From Phragmites australis (taxonomy: Eukaryota; Streptophyta; Magnoliopsida; Poales; Poaceae), in contig NC_084944.1 of assembly GCF_958298935.1 (NCBI RefSeq), positions 21,153,179-21,217,178 of the forward strand: a DNA stretch of 64,000 nt. Direction: 5' to 3'. Shown in pieces: positions 23,024 to 34,900 of this stretch; position 1 is the stretch's first letter, and every line of letters begins with the position of its first letter. A model generated the notes under the pieces. It was not told the origin of the DNA. It ran no database searches and was given only the letters and a program-made list of their open reading frames with translations. Position numbers and translations under genes: made by a program.

Positions 23024-23296
23024 CATAATATGCCTTCCAGGTGACCTAGGCATGCTGCGCCTGCAGGTGTGTAGGCTCCATTGCCTACCAAGGCCATGCA
23101 ATGCCTTCCAGGTGACCTAGACTTGATGCCTTCCAGGTGACCTAGGCATGCTATACCTACAGGTGCGTGGGCGTGTCCACCACCGAGGATCTCCCTCGGG
23201 TGTGTTGCATCTCCGCTACTGAGGATGTCCCTCCGGTGCGTGGTATCTATACTACAGAGGCTATGCAATGCCTTCTAGGTGACCTAGGCATAATAT
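23024..23296 (+). repeat. Compound tandem repeat built on GGTGACCTAGGC (right part)
   Basis: Continuation of the array at 19426-20119 after the solo LTR, with four more copies of the 12-mer (about 23038, 23111, 23136, 23277). It ends at TAATATGCC, where family A gypsy coding sequence starts. Confidence 0.85.
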
Positions 23297-23515
23297 GCCT
23301 TGATGAGCTCATGGCTCCTTCGGATACGATCAATACCGGCAATAATCCTCAAGTCATACAAGGTCCAATTACAAGAGCACGTGCACGACAATTAGACCAC
23401 CAGGTGAACTCATTTCTCATTATTCATGCTTCCTTGGATGGATTGCTACTAAATTCTTATGATGTTTTATTGCTTAAGAACGTGGGAGAAGCACCACAAC
23501 CTTACGTCACCGGAG
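23297..23515 (+). mobile_element. Ty3-gypsy family A pol C-terminus (plus strand)
   Basis: Open frame reading LMAPSDTINTGNNPQVIQGP, then ITRARARQLDHQVNSFL and a hydrophobic tail ending NVGEAPQ. This is the same C-terminus as at 300-530, 8740-9170 and 48862-49080. It starts at nearly the same point as the 48.9-kb copy and stops at GTCACCGGAGGG, where unrelated sequence begins. Confidence 0.7.
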
Positions 23516-24372
23516 GGTTTTGGTCTTGCGGACCTTCGGAGCACCCAGGGCCTAATTGCCGGGGCCCAGCGTCCTTTTATCCCAGCCAACCCTGCCCGTA
23601 CTAAGCCCAACAGGGGAGACCCGACAAGAGCTCCGACCGTCCAGAGCCTAAGGCGTGGCCCCCTCGTGTGCGTGACCTATTGACCTCCATTATGTCAGGG
23701 CTGTCGGGGTGGCTCAGACCTCATCACTGCGGCAGAGTTGGCGGTAGCAGAGCGGGGTCGGAGGCCCGGAGACCTGCCTGTGGGCCCACTCCATTCTTAA
23801 GAACCCTGTGTTGCCTGTTGCTGGCTTCCTCCCCTGCCAGGTGTCCTTCCTGCCTTTCAAGGTACTCCTACTGGAGAGTTATGAGGGTCCGGTAGTCAAC
23901 TGTATTGAGGCCACATCCAGACCCATGCAGGATACACCCGTACACTTCCGGTGGTACTAGAGCTTGTGGTCAGCGTTGAGGGCATCGGTGGGGGTCGTGT
24001 GCACTGGAGCCCGTGGTTTCCCCGGAGCCCTTTTCCGTCCGGGGAGGCTGATGAGGCTGTCGAGCAAACTGGCTCTCGGAGCCGAAGTAGTCCTGACTAC
24101 GCCTTCTAGACCGGGATGGTCTTGGAGCCTCTTTCACGCAGTTGATGTCGCGATTGCTGCGTCGATGGTGTTGGTGGGGTCTGCGCGCCCTGGAGTCCTG
24201 GGCCCCCTTGGAATCCTCTTCTGCTGGAGGGGGTCGAGGAGGATGCCGGGCAGCCAGCCTGTCCGAAGATGTTGGTTCGGCAAGGTTGTCCTGGGTGTTG
24301 TTAGAAGAGATGCCTCGAAGCTTAGCCCAGGCATGAATACCCTTGGATTCAAGCACCCAAAACCATTGGAGA
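23516..24372. mobile_element. GC-rich TE debris, left of the 12-kb CACTA
   Basis: No gene recognised. Open frames of 128 codons (minus, 23970-24356) and 152 codons (plus, 23964-24422) overlap each other; the plus frame runs into the CACTA terminus. With the CACTA removed, this joins 36364-36811 at a single AGA. The proline/arginine-rich minus frame would be compatible with a gag segment, but no zinc knuckle is visible. I leave it unassigned. Confidence 0.4.
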
Positions 24373-25010
24373 CACTACAAAAAAAATTGGCCTTCTATGA
24401 CAAAGCCAAAACATCATTGTAGGTCTAATTTTTGTCATAAAATTCCTTTGTGATGAAAAATGTGCGTCATGCGAGTCGTCATATATCGACCGTCGCTAAA
24501 TGTACCTTGTGACATTTTCTCGCACTTTCGTCACAAAATGTCCAAACTTTTTATGACGATCAGTAGGATGTCATAACACACTGACATTTTATGACATCTA
24601 ATCTATGTCACAAAATGGTAAGTCAACTTGTCACAAATACCTATAGTCATCATAAAAAAGTGGGTCTGGACCATGGTTACAGTGGTTTTTGTGACGAAAC
24701 AATATATGTCATAATACATGTGTACATTTTATGACACGTCCATATGTCACATAAAATGTCCTATTGCATCACAAAAGGGCACTAGTAATCATGGTTAAGG
24801 TATTTATATGATGATACTTGTGTTGTCGTAAGAAGTGTTAACATTTTAAGACGGTTGTTCTTGTCATGAATAGTAGCTCTATTTCATCACTGAATCCTAT
24901 CCTGGTAAGCATGGATAGTGTGTTTTATGACAGAAGCTCTCATCGCTGATGTTCGTATTTTTGATGACAATGTGCCTTCTATGACGTTACAATGTGACAG
25001 AAAATGGTGC
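24373..25010 (+). repeat. Left subterminal repeat region of the 12-kb CACTA
   Basis: Many short direct and inverted copies of TTTATGACA, TTGTGACGAA and TTTTGTCATAA. Such repeats next to CACTA termini are binding sites for the element's TNPA-type protein in En/Spm; binding here is inferred from family knowledge. Confidence 0.75.
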
Positions 25011-26100
25011 ATAAGAAGCATAAATCTATTGCATGATGTCATTGTAGAAGATCTTGAATCAAAGTGAACACAGCACACTGCCATACAGGTTGCAACATTA
25101 ATAGAGCTCACTGCCATATAGGTTGAAACACCAATCTCACATAATAAACCTTAACATTAGGATATGCCTGACATATTAGACTTGATTAGGTACGGTACAA
25201 TAGAACACAAGTTATAATATGCCAACTACATGGCAAATACCAGTAGCCACAACAACCAACAAAGCTTAACATGAGATGGCAACAAACACTTGTCCAGATA
25301 GGAACATAAGACCTCTAACCACCACACATTGTTCCAACGAAACAGATGTTGAAGCCATAAGCAACCTAATATCATGGAGACTTACCCCCAGGCGAACGGC
25401 GGCTCATTTGACCCCGAAGCAAAGTACGCAACAGCTTATCAGTCTTTGAAAATTTCTTACTCATCCCCCTCATCTCATCCTGGGTTTGCCGAAGTCAATT
25501 TTGATTGGCCTCAAGTGCAGCCTGGTGAGCAACTATCTGGTCATGCAAATCTTGTTGTTTGCGGGCAGCTTCCTCTCTTTGTGCTTGGAGTGTCGCCTCA
25601 AACTCCTCACAAAGTCTAGTTTCAGAGGTAGAAGAACTAGACCTAGACCTCTTGGAGGGGGCAGCAATGCCCATGTGTGGAAGGAAGTTGGTTGAGTGAC
25701 TGACATGGCTGAGAGTGTCAGCAACAATCTGAGTAGGAGACTTCGGTTCTTCACCTTCTTCAGGCTCCTTTTCCTTCTGAAAGGTCATCTTGTGTCCTAA
25801 GGAGAAGAAATACAGATGTCAACAAGGGCAGGAAATACATATCAGCAGTAGCATGTTTGCAATTTAGAAATATGTCATGCAAATGTTGAGAAAAACAATT
25901 CTCAAAAATGTTGAGAAAAACAAAGTTTTCTCCAAGGTCAAGGTGCATCACCCAGAGTTGAACATAGTGGAGTATTGTGCCATTTTGTGGTGAATTATGA
26001 AGCTTACCTGGTTAATTTACTAAGCTGAATCCCCAGCCAAAAAGAAAAGAAAATTCAGGACTGACCATGTGCAAATGTGTCTAGTTAAATTGAACTTAAC

Positions 26101-26184
26101 TATGAAAAAAATGACCATATTGTCCTTAACTATGAAAAAAATGACCATATTGTCCTTAACTATGAAAAAAATGACCATATTGTC
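26101..26184 (+). repeat. 30-bp tandem repeat, 2.8 copies
   Basis: TATGAAAAAAATGACCATAT plus TGTCCTTAAC repeated at 26101, 26131 and 26161, the last copy broken after 24 bp. It lies in intron-like sequence of the TNPA-like gene. The copies are identical, so the amplification is recent relative to the element. Confidence 0.95.
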
Positions 26185-28039
26185 GCATGTATCGAAAGCA
26201 TCAAAGCTTGATAGATTAGAGCTGAGGAATTAGAATGTTCTTCCAAATTTTTAAGAATATACTTTTGTTGTTCCTGTGTCGTAAACTCGAACTTGTTCTC
26301 TACATCAAATAGAGAGTAGTGCTGATTCTAGGTCTAGTCTTAGCTAATCATGTAATAGTACGGATTATAGATGCAGCAATATAGAAAAAAATCCCTACGT
26401 TTCAAATCATTTGGACTTGATCTCAGCAAGTAACTTACACAGATCTTAGTTGGTAATGCAATACTACCTTTCTGAGCACTAGTCATACATTCTCCAAAGA
26501 ATTCTATAGGATCTGGGTCTCGGTCATTGTACTTTGACCTCTGCAAGATGAATGAATTATGACTTACAAAATGATCCGAAAAGACAGGTATAGACATATG
26601 ATGGTACTGATACACAGATATGCTTACAAGGGAGTAGCGATGGGCAATATAGGACCAAGATCCTGTTCTTTGGTGAAGGTGGACTTGACATCTATTTTCT
26701 TTGTTCTTAACACATCTTTCCTGTAATAAAGATGCAAAAGGCAGTCTGAATTTAGAATTCCTAATGGTAATGTTTATAGCAGATGTTGGCAATGATAGGA
26801 GCAAGATCATCTAGCAGGCATTTCATGGAATGATCTAAATGATGATATTGAATGATTCAATAATAAGTGAGTTTCGCAGAGAATTGAGACTCCAAAGTAA
26901 GCATAGTTTCAATCTTGCTTTTATTCGGTGTAAATTGATCTTAGTAACAATAAACAATGAACATTTGCTATGAAGCACTTTTGAACTAATAGAAAAGCAC
27001 AAGGAATATATTTCAAACAAGCAAGCATAATAGACTAATGCGTTAGCCTTTAGGACAGTGCCACTGTCTTGCTCTTTGCCAATAGGTATAGGAAAAACAT
27101 AAAAACTAAATTGTAGATTTGCAACACATATGCAAAACAAGATGATTGTTGCAAGTATGTACCTGTATGTTCGGTTGATACCAATATTCAACCAGCCCAG
27201 TCCACTGTTCTTTTTTCATTTTAGGTGGGGGTTCTTGGTCCAGTAGCTGTTCTTTTGTGAGTGATGCATTGAAGTACTTCCTTTTAAGCAAATATCGTTG
27301 TTGCCTTACTCCCCTCTTAATTATATCTGTACATGCATCCTTGCTAGGTCCATCTTGTCTAACCTCAACATCCAATCTTGTCTAATATAACAGATAATAC
27401 TTGTAGTCAGATTACTTCAAAAGCAGAAAGTATTATGAACAATGAAATAAGTGACTCACCGCAACTTTTCTTAGTACTCTAGATACAAGTTCCTTGCCAT
27501 TGCCATCTTTGTAGTCTTTCCATATTGGATAGATAGGTAGGTTATCTCTAAGGGCAACACCACATTTTGAAGCAAATTTTGCAGCTTGTACTAGAACCTC
27601 TGGTCTTATCTTCCCTTCAGGCACATGAATTTTCAATTTGCTTCCTCTTTTGTTCATCCTCTCTAGCCCATGACCCATGGTCTTCTTGCGAACCTCTTTA
27701 GGCTTGGTGGGAGCTGCATATACCGAGAAAAAAAAGTGTTATGTCTACGGTACATATTCTAGTCAAAAAAGGGAAAATGTCATTGCATGGATATTGGCAC
27801 TGTGTACCTACAGTATCCACTGTAGCACTTCCATGTGAGCAATTTTGTGTTGTCTCAAGACGATCAACATCAAGAAATACATTTTCTTCACTAGTGTTAG
27901 CAACATCAAGCAATGCATTATCTTCACCAGTTTTTTCCTCAGTGATCTCATTGCTCTATCGGGAACTCCGTCCTCCCGGTGAGTTATCCGTAAGGATCGA
28001 TAGGTTCCTTTAGACATCATCCAGAGTGCGCAACTCAGG

Positions 28040-28320
28040 TGCCATGGACCTTGTGCACCTTGCAGGGTTGAGCTGCAATTGGGAAACATTTGACCTTGTG
28101 AACCTTCCAGGGCTGAGCTGCAATTGGGAGGCAACTGACCTTGTGCATCTGGAAGCTGGGGTCTACTGTAATTGGCTAGCAGCCTACTGCAATTGGCCAA
28201 AAATCCGTTGCAATTGGCCAGCAGTTGACCTTGCCAATCTTGGGGGGCTAGCAGTCTACTACAAATGGCTAGTAGTTTGCTGCAATTGGCCAGCAATTGA
28301 CCTTGTCAATCTTGAGGGGC
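28040..28320 (-). repeat. Degenerate coding minisatellite (CAATTGGCCAGCAG type)
   Basis: About ten imperfect copies of a CTGCAATTGGCCAGCAG-like unit. On the minus strand they keep one frame and encode repeats such as LLANCSRLLA with variants PNCSSTLQGAQG. It sits inside the TNPA-like gene region. The function is unknown; it may be a linker that expanded by slippage. Confidence 0.75.
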
Positions 28321-29240
28321 TAGCCGACATAGGGTTTGAGGTGGCCTTTTGCTTCTTTGGTTGAGGTCTATTTCCTAGAGCCATAGGAGTAGTCTGCAAA
28401 ACACAAGAATATAGAAATTAAACAATGAACTATATGAGTACAAAAACAAGAGTAAACAAATGTGCATGTAGAAGTTATATGTACAAACTAAATGAGGTTG
28501 AATGTCCTTATAATGCATGGCTTAACGACCCTATCCTATTGTACGAAAGGGTTAGCACCTTAACTTGTACTAATTCTTCTTCCTCAAGGTCAGTGTCACC
28601 TTCCTCACTTTCATTAGCGGAATCGCGGCCTGGATCATATTCAGCTTCAGATTCTTCTTCGTCAGGAACAACACTCTTGTTCATGCTAGTGGAGAACAAG
28701 CTATTAACATTCTTTGCTAACATAGGTAGACCAAAAGACTATAGAACAACTTCATTCTTCCGTACGTTCTCATTCCTTTTCTTCTCGTACGCCGAAAGAG
28801 ACATTGCTTTAAATATTTTTTATGATAGAATGCAGATACAAAACAAAAAAATGTAATCAAGACCCCATCACAAGCTTGCTGATGCAATACAGGAACACAA
28901 TAGTACCATGGCAAATTTGTAATCAAACAGAATTATGTGAACTGAGATCTATCATCTATGTATCCAACAGACCACTTATACTGACATATTAGATAGGATT
29001 TGCTCAAAAAACTTTTGATGAAATAGAGCTTATCACTCGTAATCCAAGCACTGGTCGCTCGTATTAGGCATTGCAAATCATGGAGTCATTTTGCAGAACA
29101 TGATATATTGGAATGTAGTGTCTTGACAACCGACATGGTTTTTCTGTGAGAAGAAAAAAGAACTCAAAATGTACCAAAGCATCATGCTCTACCAAACTAT
29201 CAACTCAAAACTTTCCAAAGGGAAAAAAAGGTGAAACACA

Positions 29241-29730
29241 TGAGTAAAAACCGCAAAATAGATATGTCAGGGTTGAATCACATCAGGTCTTGGGAGGAAG
29301 ACGTGGTGTTCTTGGGGGACAGTGGAGAGGACAGCATGGCCATCATGAATGTCACGGTGACGCCATCGATGAGAAGAGCGGCCGCTTCTGGGTTGACGAA
29401 GATGCAATAGGAAGCAGCAGAGCGGTGGGGCAGCTGTGGGAGTGGAGAGCGGAGGGAAGAGGATGTGGCCGGGTGAAAGCAAGTCAGAGGAGTAAAAACC
29501 CAAAAAATATATGTTAGGGTTGAATCACCTGCAGATTTGGGAGGAGGACGTGTTGTTCTTGGGGGACGGTGGAGAGGAGGGTGTAGCCGTCGCGAATGTC
29601 ATGGCGACACCATCAATGCGAAGAGCGGCAGCTTCCGGGTTGATGAAGGCGCAAGAGCCGGTGGCAGAGCGGTGGGGCGGATGGGTGAGTGGAGGGCGTA
29701 GGGGAGAGGATGTGGCCGGGTGAGAGTAGT
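29241..29730 (+). repeat. ~245-bp tandem duplication inside the CACTA
   Basis: Unit one (29241-29486) and unit two (29489-29730) share start GAGTAAAAACC and matching blocks GGGTTGAATCAC, TTGGGGGAC.GTGGAGAGGA, GAAGAGCGGC and GGATGTGGCCGGGTGA. Divergence between units is substantial. Non-coding; ORFs in both strands here are incidental. Confidence 0.85.
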
Positions 29731-30695
29731 GCGCAAAGTGAGACAACGGAGGCTGATAGGATAGAATGGGGATCAATTTTGGGGGAGAGGAGACGAGGGG
29801 ATTTTTTTTTGGGGGGGGGGTCCATGTTATCATTGGCAGTGGAACGGCACGCTCATTCACCAATGTTCTGGAAGTAGAAAAGAGGGATAAGTTATCATGG
29901 ATAAGCGACATTTCATGCTACATATTATCCATTTCTCGGATGAGATAGATGCATTTCTGAGCAAAAGCATTTCTTATTTTCAATTGGTAAAGCACATCCA
30001 TGATTCATTCCCTCTTTAGAAAGAGACATATCAAGACAAGAATGAGTGGAATTTGATTCCCTATAAACCTTTGAGGAACCAGCTGGTAGAGAGTTAGTAA
30101 CCAAGGAGACTAGAACTACAAACTTTGGTCTTGATCCTCCACGGAATATAGTTAGTTTTATCACGGAATACAGTTAGTTATCTCTGGATGCCACAACGAG
30201 ACATTCATGATATCCTGGCCTCTTGCTAACAACAACTCTAGAGATAGTGAGTTAGGTCTTCTCTTCTTTAGAGAAGGAAAAGGAAATGTGAATAATTACG
30301 AGATCAAAAGAGCTGAGAATGAGTCAAATAAGCTCTACATTAAGAGAATGGTTCAAACTAGTGTACAAACTTCATTCTCTCCTAGGCTGGGTGAATCTCA
30401 AGACGATATAGTGATGCCGTTTATCCAACTTCGGTGCCGGAGAGCCAAAACAAGACATATTTACTATGAGTACAGCCAAAACAATACATGAAGTTATTGA
30501 GGGAAGTATCGGATGGTGATCACTAATAGCCGATAAATGGAGCTTCTTGTTTCAAGTCATCGACATAGGTCAACTAGATGCGTCGGACAAAATTTTCACC
30601 TATTTACATGAAGTTATTTATCTGAATTTGAATGCATTTGGAATTTGTGCAAATCATGTCTAACTGACTAGTGGGCCTTGTTAGCATATGGCTGA

Positions 30696-30955
30696 TCTTA
30701 TCATTTTCCCGTGCGCCGTCTGCCCAGTTTACCCTTCCTCCCATGCCCCGTCCGCCCAGCCATGTGCTGTCCCCCAGCCGTGCACTGTCATCCAGCCCCT
30801 CCTTACGCCGCAGCTTTTCATGAGGGGAACCGATTTATCATTTTCCCATGCACCGTCTGCCCAGTTTCCCCTTTCTCCAGTGCACCGTCTGCCCAGCTGT
30901 GCGTTGTCCCCCAGCCGTGTGCCATCCTCCAGCACCTCCTTGCGCCGCTGCTTTT
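30696..30955 (+). repeat. ~130-bp tandem duplication 5' of the GRF gene
   Basis: Two copies (about 30696-30820 and 30835-30955) of a C-rich sequence with TTATCATTTTCCC, CACCGTCTGCCCAGTTT, TGTCCCCCAGCCGTG and CCTCCTT.CGCCGC. It lies directly upstream of the GRF zinc-finger frame and probably belongs to its 5' flank. Confidence 0.8.
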
Positions 30956-31068
30956 CTTCTTCCCCTTTCCCATCTCCCCTGCACCACTACTGCTGCTGTC
31001 CGTTGTGCACTCCCTCCCGGTCATGCACTGCCTCATCTGCAGCTGGTGCTTGTGTCCTAGTCCCAGTG

Positions 31069-31481
31069 ATGCGAGGTTCTTCATCAACCACACGCAGCAC
31101 AAGTTCGAGGGCACCACCGGAGATGGGATCGACCACTGGGCTTCCTCTGATCTAGTGCCCAACTTGCAAGAAGTACTATTTGATAGATCAGACATGTACA
31201 ACCGGTGAGAACAAGGGGAAGATATTCTTCAAGTGCCCTGCCAATGACCGTGAAGTGAGTATTGCTCCCAATTTTGTGTTCTTGCTTTAGGGTTCTTCAA
31301 TTTATGAAAGTTTCATTTGATTTACATATTGTAGATGCCAAACAGATGCCCCTGTTTCAAGTTGGAAGCAACATACAAAACGATTGTGTCGAACAAGGCC
31401 AAGCTGGAGGCTGAATCTGCCTCGAGTGGAGATGAACTGTTACCTGACCAGCTTGAAGCAACAGGTGGCTTGAAGGAATGA
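31069..31481 (+). pseudogene. Small GRF-type zinc-finger gene carried by the CACTA (one in-frame stop)
   Basis: The ATG at 31069 opens MRGSSSTTRSTSSRAPPEM, leading to GLPLI, one TAG at 31153-31155 (CAG expected) and then CPTCKKYYLIDQTC, NKGKIFFKCPANDRE. A GT...AG intron of 80 bp fits at 31255-31334; the second exon starts MPNRCPCFKLEATY and ends at TGA 31479-31481. The spacing CxxC, GKIFFKCP, CPCFKLE is that of GRF zinc fingers, small nucleic-acid-binding folds common in plant TE-linked proteins and in DNA-repair enzymes. A weak coiled-coil tail may continue past the TGA. It is on the opposite strand to both transposase genes and lies between them. It could be a captured host gene or an accessory gene of this CACTA family. 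Function not proposed. Confidence 0.65.
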
Positions 31482-31970
31482 GTGGAACCATTGGAGAAGA
31501 TTATGTTTGAGGTGAAAAACATGACACAAGAAGTGAAGAATGCAGGCTAGTAGTAGAAGTATGCCATATTTCAGTGGTTTTTGCATGTACTCAGTGCACA
31601 AAAAGCACTTTAGCAGCAATCACAATGTAGTAGTGTGACAAGAAATTGTAACAAGTTCAAATGTGATTCACATATGTATGAAAACAAGGCTCTTTGTCTA
31701 ATATTATTGAAGCAAATGTGATGACAACAGACCCCTATTCAGAAATGAATTGTTTCTTTTGCTTGTAATATGCAGCAATGTCAGGACAGGTATTGCAATT
31801 TTCAGAAATGTTGAGAAGCAGAAATAAAAATGATATGAACATAGCCATGTTGTGAATATGCAATTGGACATCGAGCATTGATCAAAACTAGAGAAATAGA
31901 GATAAAGTTGGAAAGTACAGGAGTACATGTTAAAGTTACAAAGTTCTGCTAATATTATGAATTGTATACA

Positions 31971-34900
31971 TTACTCGTCATTAGTTTCATAATCTGAGGC
32001 ATTGGCCTCATCAATACTACAATATTCCATTAATGTGTCATCTTCATCTTCACTATTAGTTTCGTTGCCATGAGGTGGTGCTTCATGGTTGCGGATCTTG
32101 TCAACAATCTGAGAATCGATATTAGTTGCAGTCTCATCAGCACGGTGCAACAAATCCAGATCAGGATTAATGCCTCCCAGAACGCAAGCTTCTAATGAAG
32201 AATTATCTACTTGATATGCCACATCAGACCGCACATGTAGTTCATTTTTGTTACTCTGACTTTCCTCAGATTCTATCACATCATATATGTGCCTGTGATC
32301 AAAATCCTGCACAACTCGCCAACCTTTACCAAATTTTGTATCTTCCAAATAAAATACCTGTGATGCTTGTGTGGCGAGAATAAATGGATCATTCTTGTAC
32401 CAACGACCTCCAACATTAATGCTTTTCAAGTAATCATCATCTTTCATACGGTTATTCTTTCCCTCTAGATTGAACCACTCACATCGTAATAAAATCACAC
32501 ATCTAGCTCCATTTTTATTACAATATAAGTCAACTCTATAATTTCTATTAGGAGCCCATAGAAGTCGATAGTTTCATTATTGTGTGTACCTTCAGTCTTA
32601 ATGCCACAATCTTGAGTTTTCCTGTGCGTCTCACGAGCAACAGTGTGGTATCAAACACCATTTATCACACATGCAGAGTATGATCTCACGCACTTTTCAG
32701 GACCACATGCGAGTGCATAAAGGTCGTCATCAACATCTCCTATCCCTCCATGATGTAACCTGCAAATTTGTAGGCAAGTAAGGCAAACTATCAATTATGA
32801 TATTTTATAAAAATCAGAAATAAACTGAGACTTGCACTTACATGGTTCTGAAACAACGTTGGAAATTCTTTCTCCATTCTTTGCTCAATGGTATCTGCAT
32901 TTTCTTGCTCCAGTGCATCTCTAAACATCCTATGAAACACAAAACATATGTGAGTTTGTAATGGGAGTGACATTGAATAACTTTGCAAATTTATGCAAAT
33001 TGGGACTTACTCTTTGTATTGATCAACCTCAGGACAATTATTAAGCACAAACCAAACCATCGATTCATATTCACTATCCATGTATTTCAGTTTTGAAGCT
33101 CCCAATACATTAGTACCATGTGCAAAAACTGATAAATCATCGGCCAAGATATTTTCTTGCCCATCTTTGTTCCTTTCTTCCCTGCTGAATTTTCTTTGAA
33201 TGTCACTGAAATAGATTGAGCAATGTAACAAACACTCATATGCAGTATATGCTTCTATAACAGATCCTTCTAGTCTTGCTTTATTGCGCACAAATTTCTT
33301 GAAGGTGCACAACCGTCGTTCTATGGGATACATCCATCCATATTGAACCGGGGCCCTTAGAATGGCCTCATCAGGTAAATGCACAGCTAGATGAACTATG
33401 ACATCAAAGAATGCAGGAGGAAAAATGTTCTCTAGCTTCCACAAGATTAGTACAATTTCATCCTTTAACCAATGCACAAGATCAACTTTTAGTGTCTTAG
33501 CACATAGTTGTCTAAAAAAGGTTCCCAACTAAGCTATTGCCTCATATACATCTTCTCGCACCAATCCTCGCAGGCCAGCTGGTAAAATACGCTGAAGGAG
33601 TATATGGGAGTCATGTGTTTTCAGCCCATGCACTTTACATCCATCAAGATCCACACATCTTTATTTGTTAGAGGCATATCCATCTGGAAATTTAACTGCA
33701 CTAAGAAACTGACAGAACTTTCTCCTTGCCTCCTTGTTCAAAATATATCATGTTTTTGGCTTGGAGTAGGAATTACCTTCTTCCTGCATATGTAGCTCTC
33801 TCCTTATACCTTGATCTTCCAAATCAAGTCTAGCACTAATTGTGTCCTTTGACCTGCACTGAATGTCAAGAAGGGTCCCAATGATGTTATCAAATATGTT
33901 ATTTTCTATATGCATAACATCTAGGTTGTGTTGCTTAAGTTTCCACCAATATGGCAAATCATACAAGCTAACCTTAATATGCCAGGTTGGTTCATCCTTG
34001 TTTGTACGTTTCCTCTTCTTATTTGCAGGATGCTTACCTGGAACGCCTTGAACTTTATCCAACCTCTTCAACACTTCATCAGTAGAAAATTTTCTTGGTT
34101 TATCCCTGTTTTCAATCTTCCCAGTGAAAGCTTTATTTTTCCTCCATGAATGGTTATGTAGTAGAAATCGACGGTGGCCAACATACCCAATTTTGTTTCT
34201 CAACCCTTCCGAGCACGGATCCTCGTCACAGTGCACACATGCGAAGTAATCCTTTGTGCTTCACCCTGTCATAGTGCCTATGCAGGATAATCATGAATTC
34301 CCCAAATAATTGCTGCACGCAGTGAAAATTGTTCTCTACCATATGCATCATAAGTAGGAACTCCATTCCAAAGACGAATCAAGTCTTGTATCAAAGGTTG
34401 CATGGATACATGAAACTCTTTTCCTGGTGATTTTGGTCCTGGAATAAGTAAAGCCAACATATAATTGGATTGCTCCATGCACATCCATGGTGAAAAATTA
34501 TATGGTACTACTATCATGGGCCACATGCTATACGCGTTGCTCATGTTACCAAACAGGTTGAAACCATCTATAACAATGCCTAGCCTTAAATTGTGAGGAT
34601 CTTGTGCAAATGACTCAAAGGTCCTATCAAAATCTTTCCAACCTTCTCCATCTGTAGGATGTCTCATTTCATTTTCAATGGGCACCCTCTTCTCCTTGTG
34701 CCATTGTACAAGTTTAGCTTTGTCCTTTAAAAAAAAGCCTTTGCAGTCTTGGAATTATTGGGAAATACCGAAGCACCTTGTGGGGAACTCTCTTTTTCCC
34801 CTCACTGTTGTCTTTGCACCTTGACTCACCACATACTAGACATTGGATATCATTTGCATGCTCCTTCCAGAATAATGCACAATCATATCTGCAAACATGA

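Larger units (their letters stand above)
25495..28930 (-). pseudogene. TNPA-like second CACTA protein (plant transposase, Transposase_24 type), decayed
   Basis: Minus-strand exon-like blocks in order. 28723-28508: an acidic N-terminal segment (DEEESEAEYDPGRDS, then LVQVKVLTL). 28296-27808: a degenerate repeat of LLANCSRLLA type. 27678-27433: KLKIHVPEGKIRPE and YPIWKDYKDGNGKELVSRVL. 27375-27106: DIIKRGVRQQRYLLKRKYF and EQWTGLVEYW. 25788-25495: a basic serine stretch (KRSRSSSSTSE), then a glutamine/glutamate-rich coiled coil (EFEATLQAQREEAARKQQDL). This order resembles the DNA-binding second protein of grass CACTA elements, annotated in plants as Transposase_24. Exon limits are not resolved, and several blocks are interrupted. 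The acidic exon has a close analogue in the small CACTA at 46110-46436. Confidence 0.6.

Noticed and set aside
30818..31201. 127-codon minus-strand frame opposite the GRF gene.
   Set aside because: Shadow of the plus-strand GRF frame and its duplicated 5' flank.
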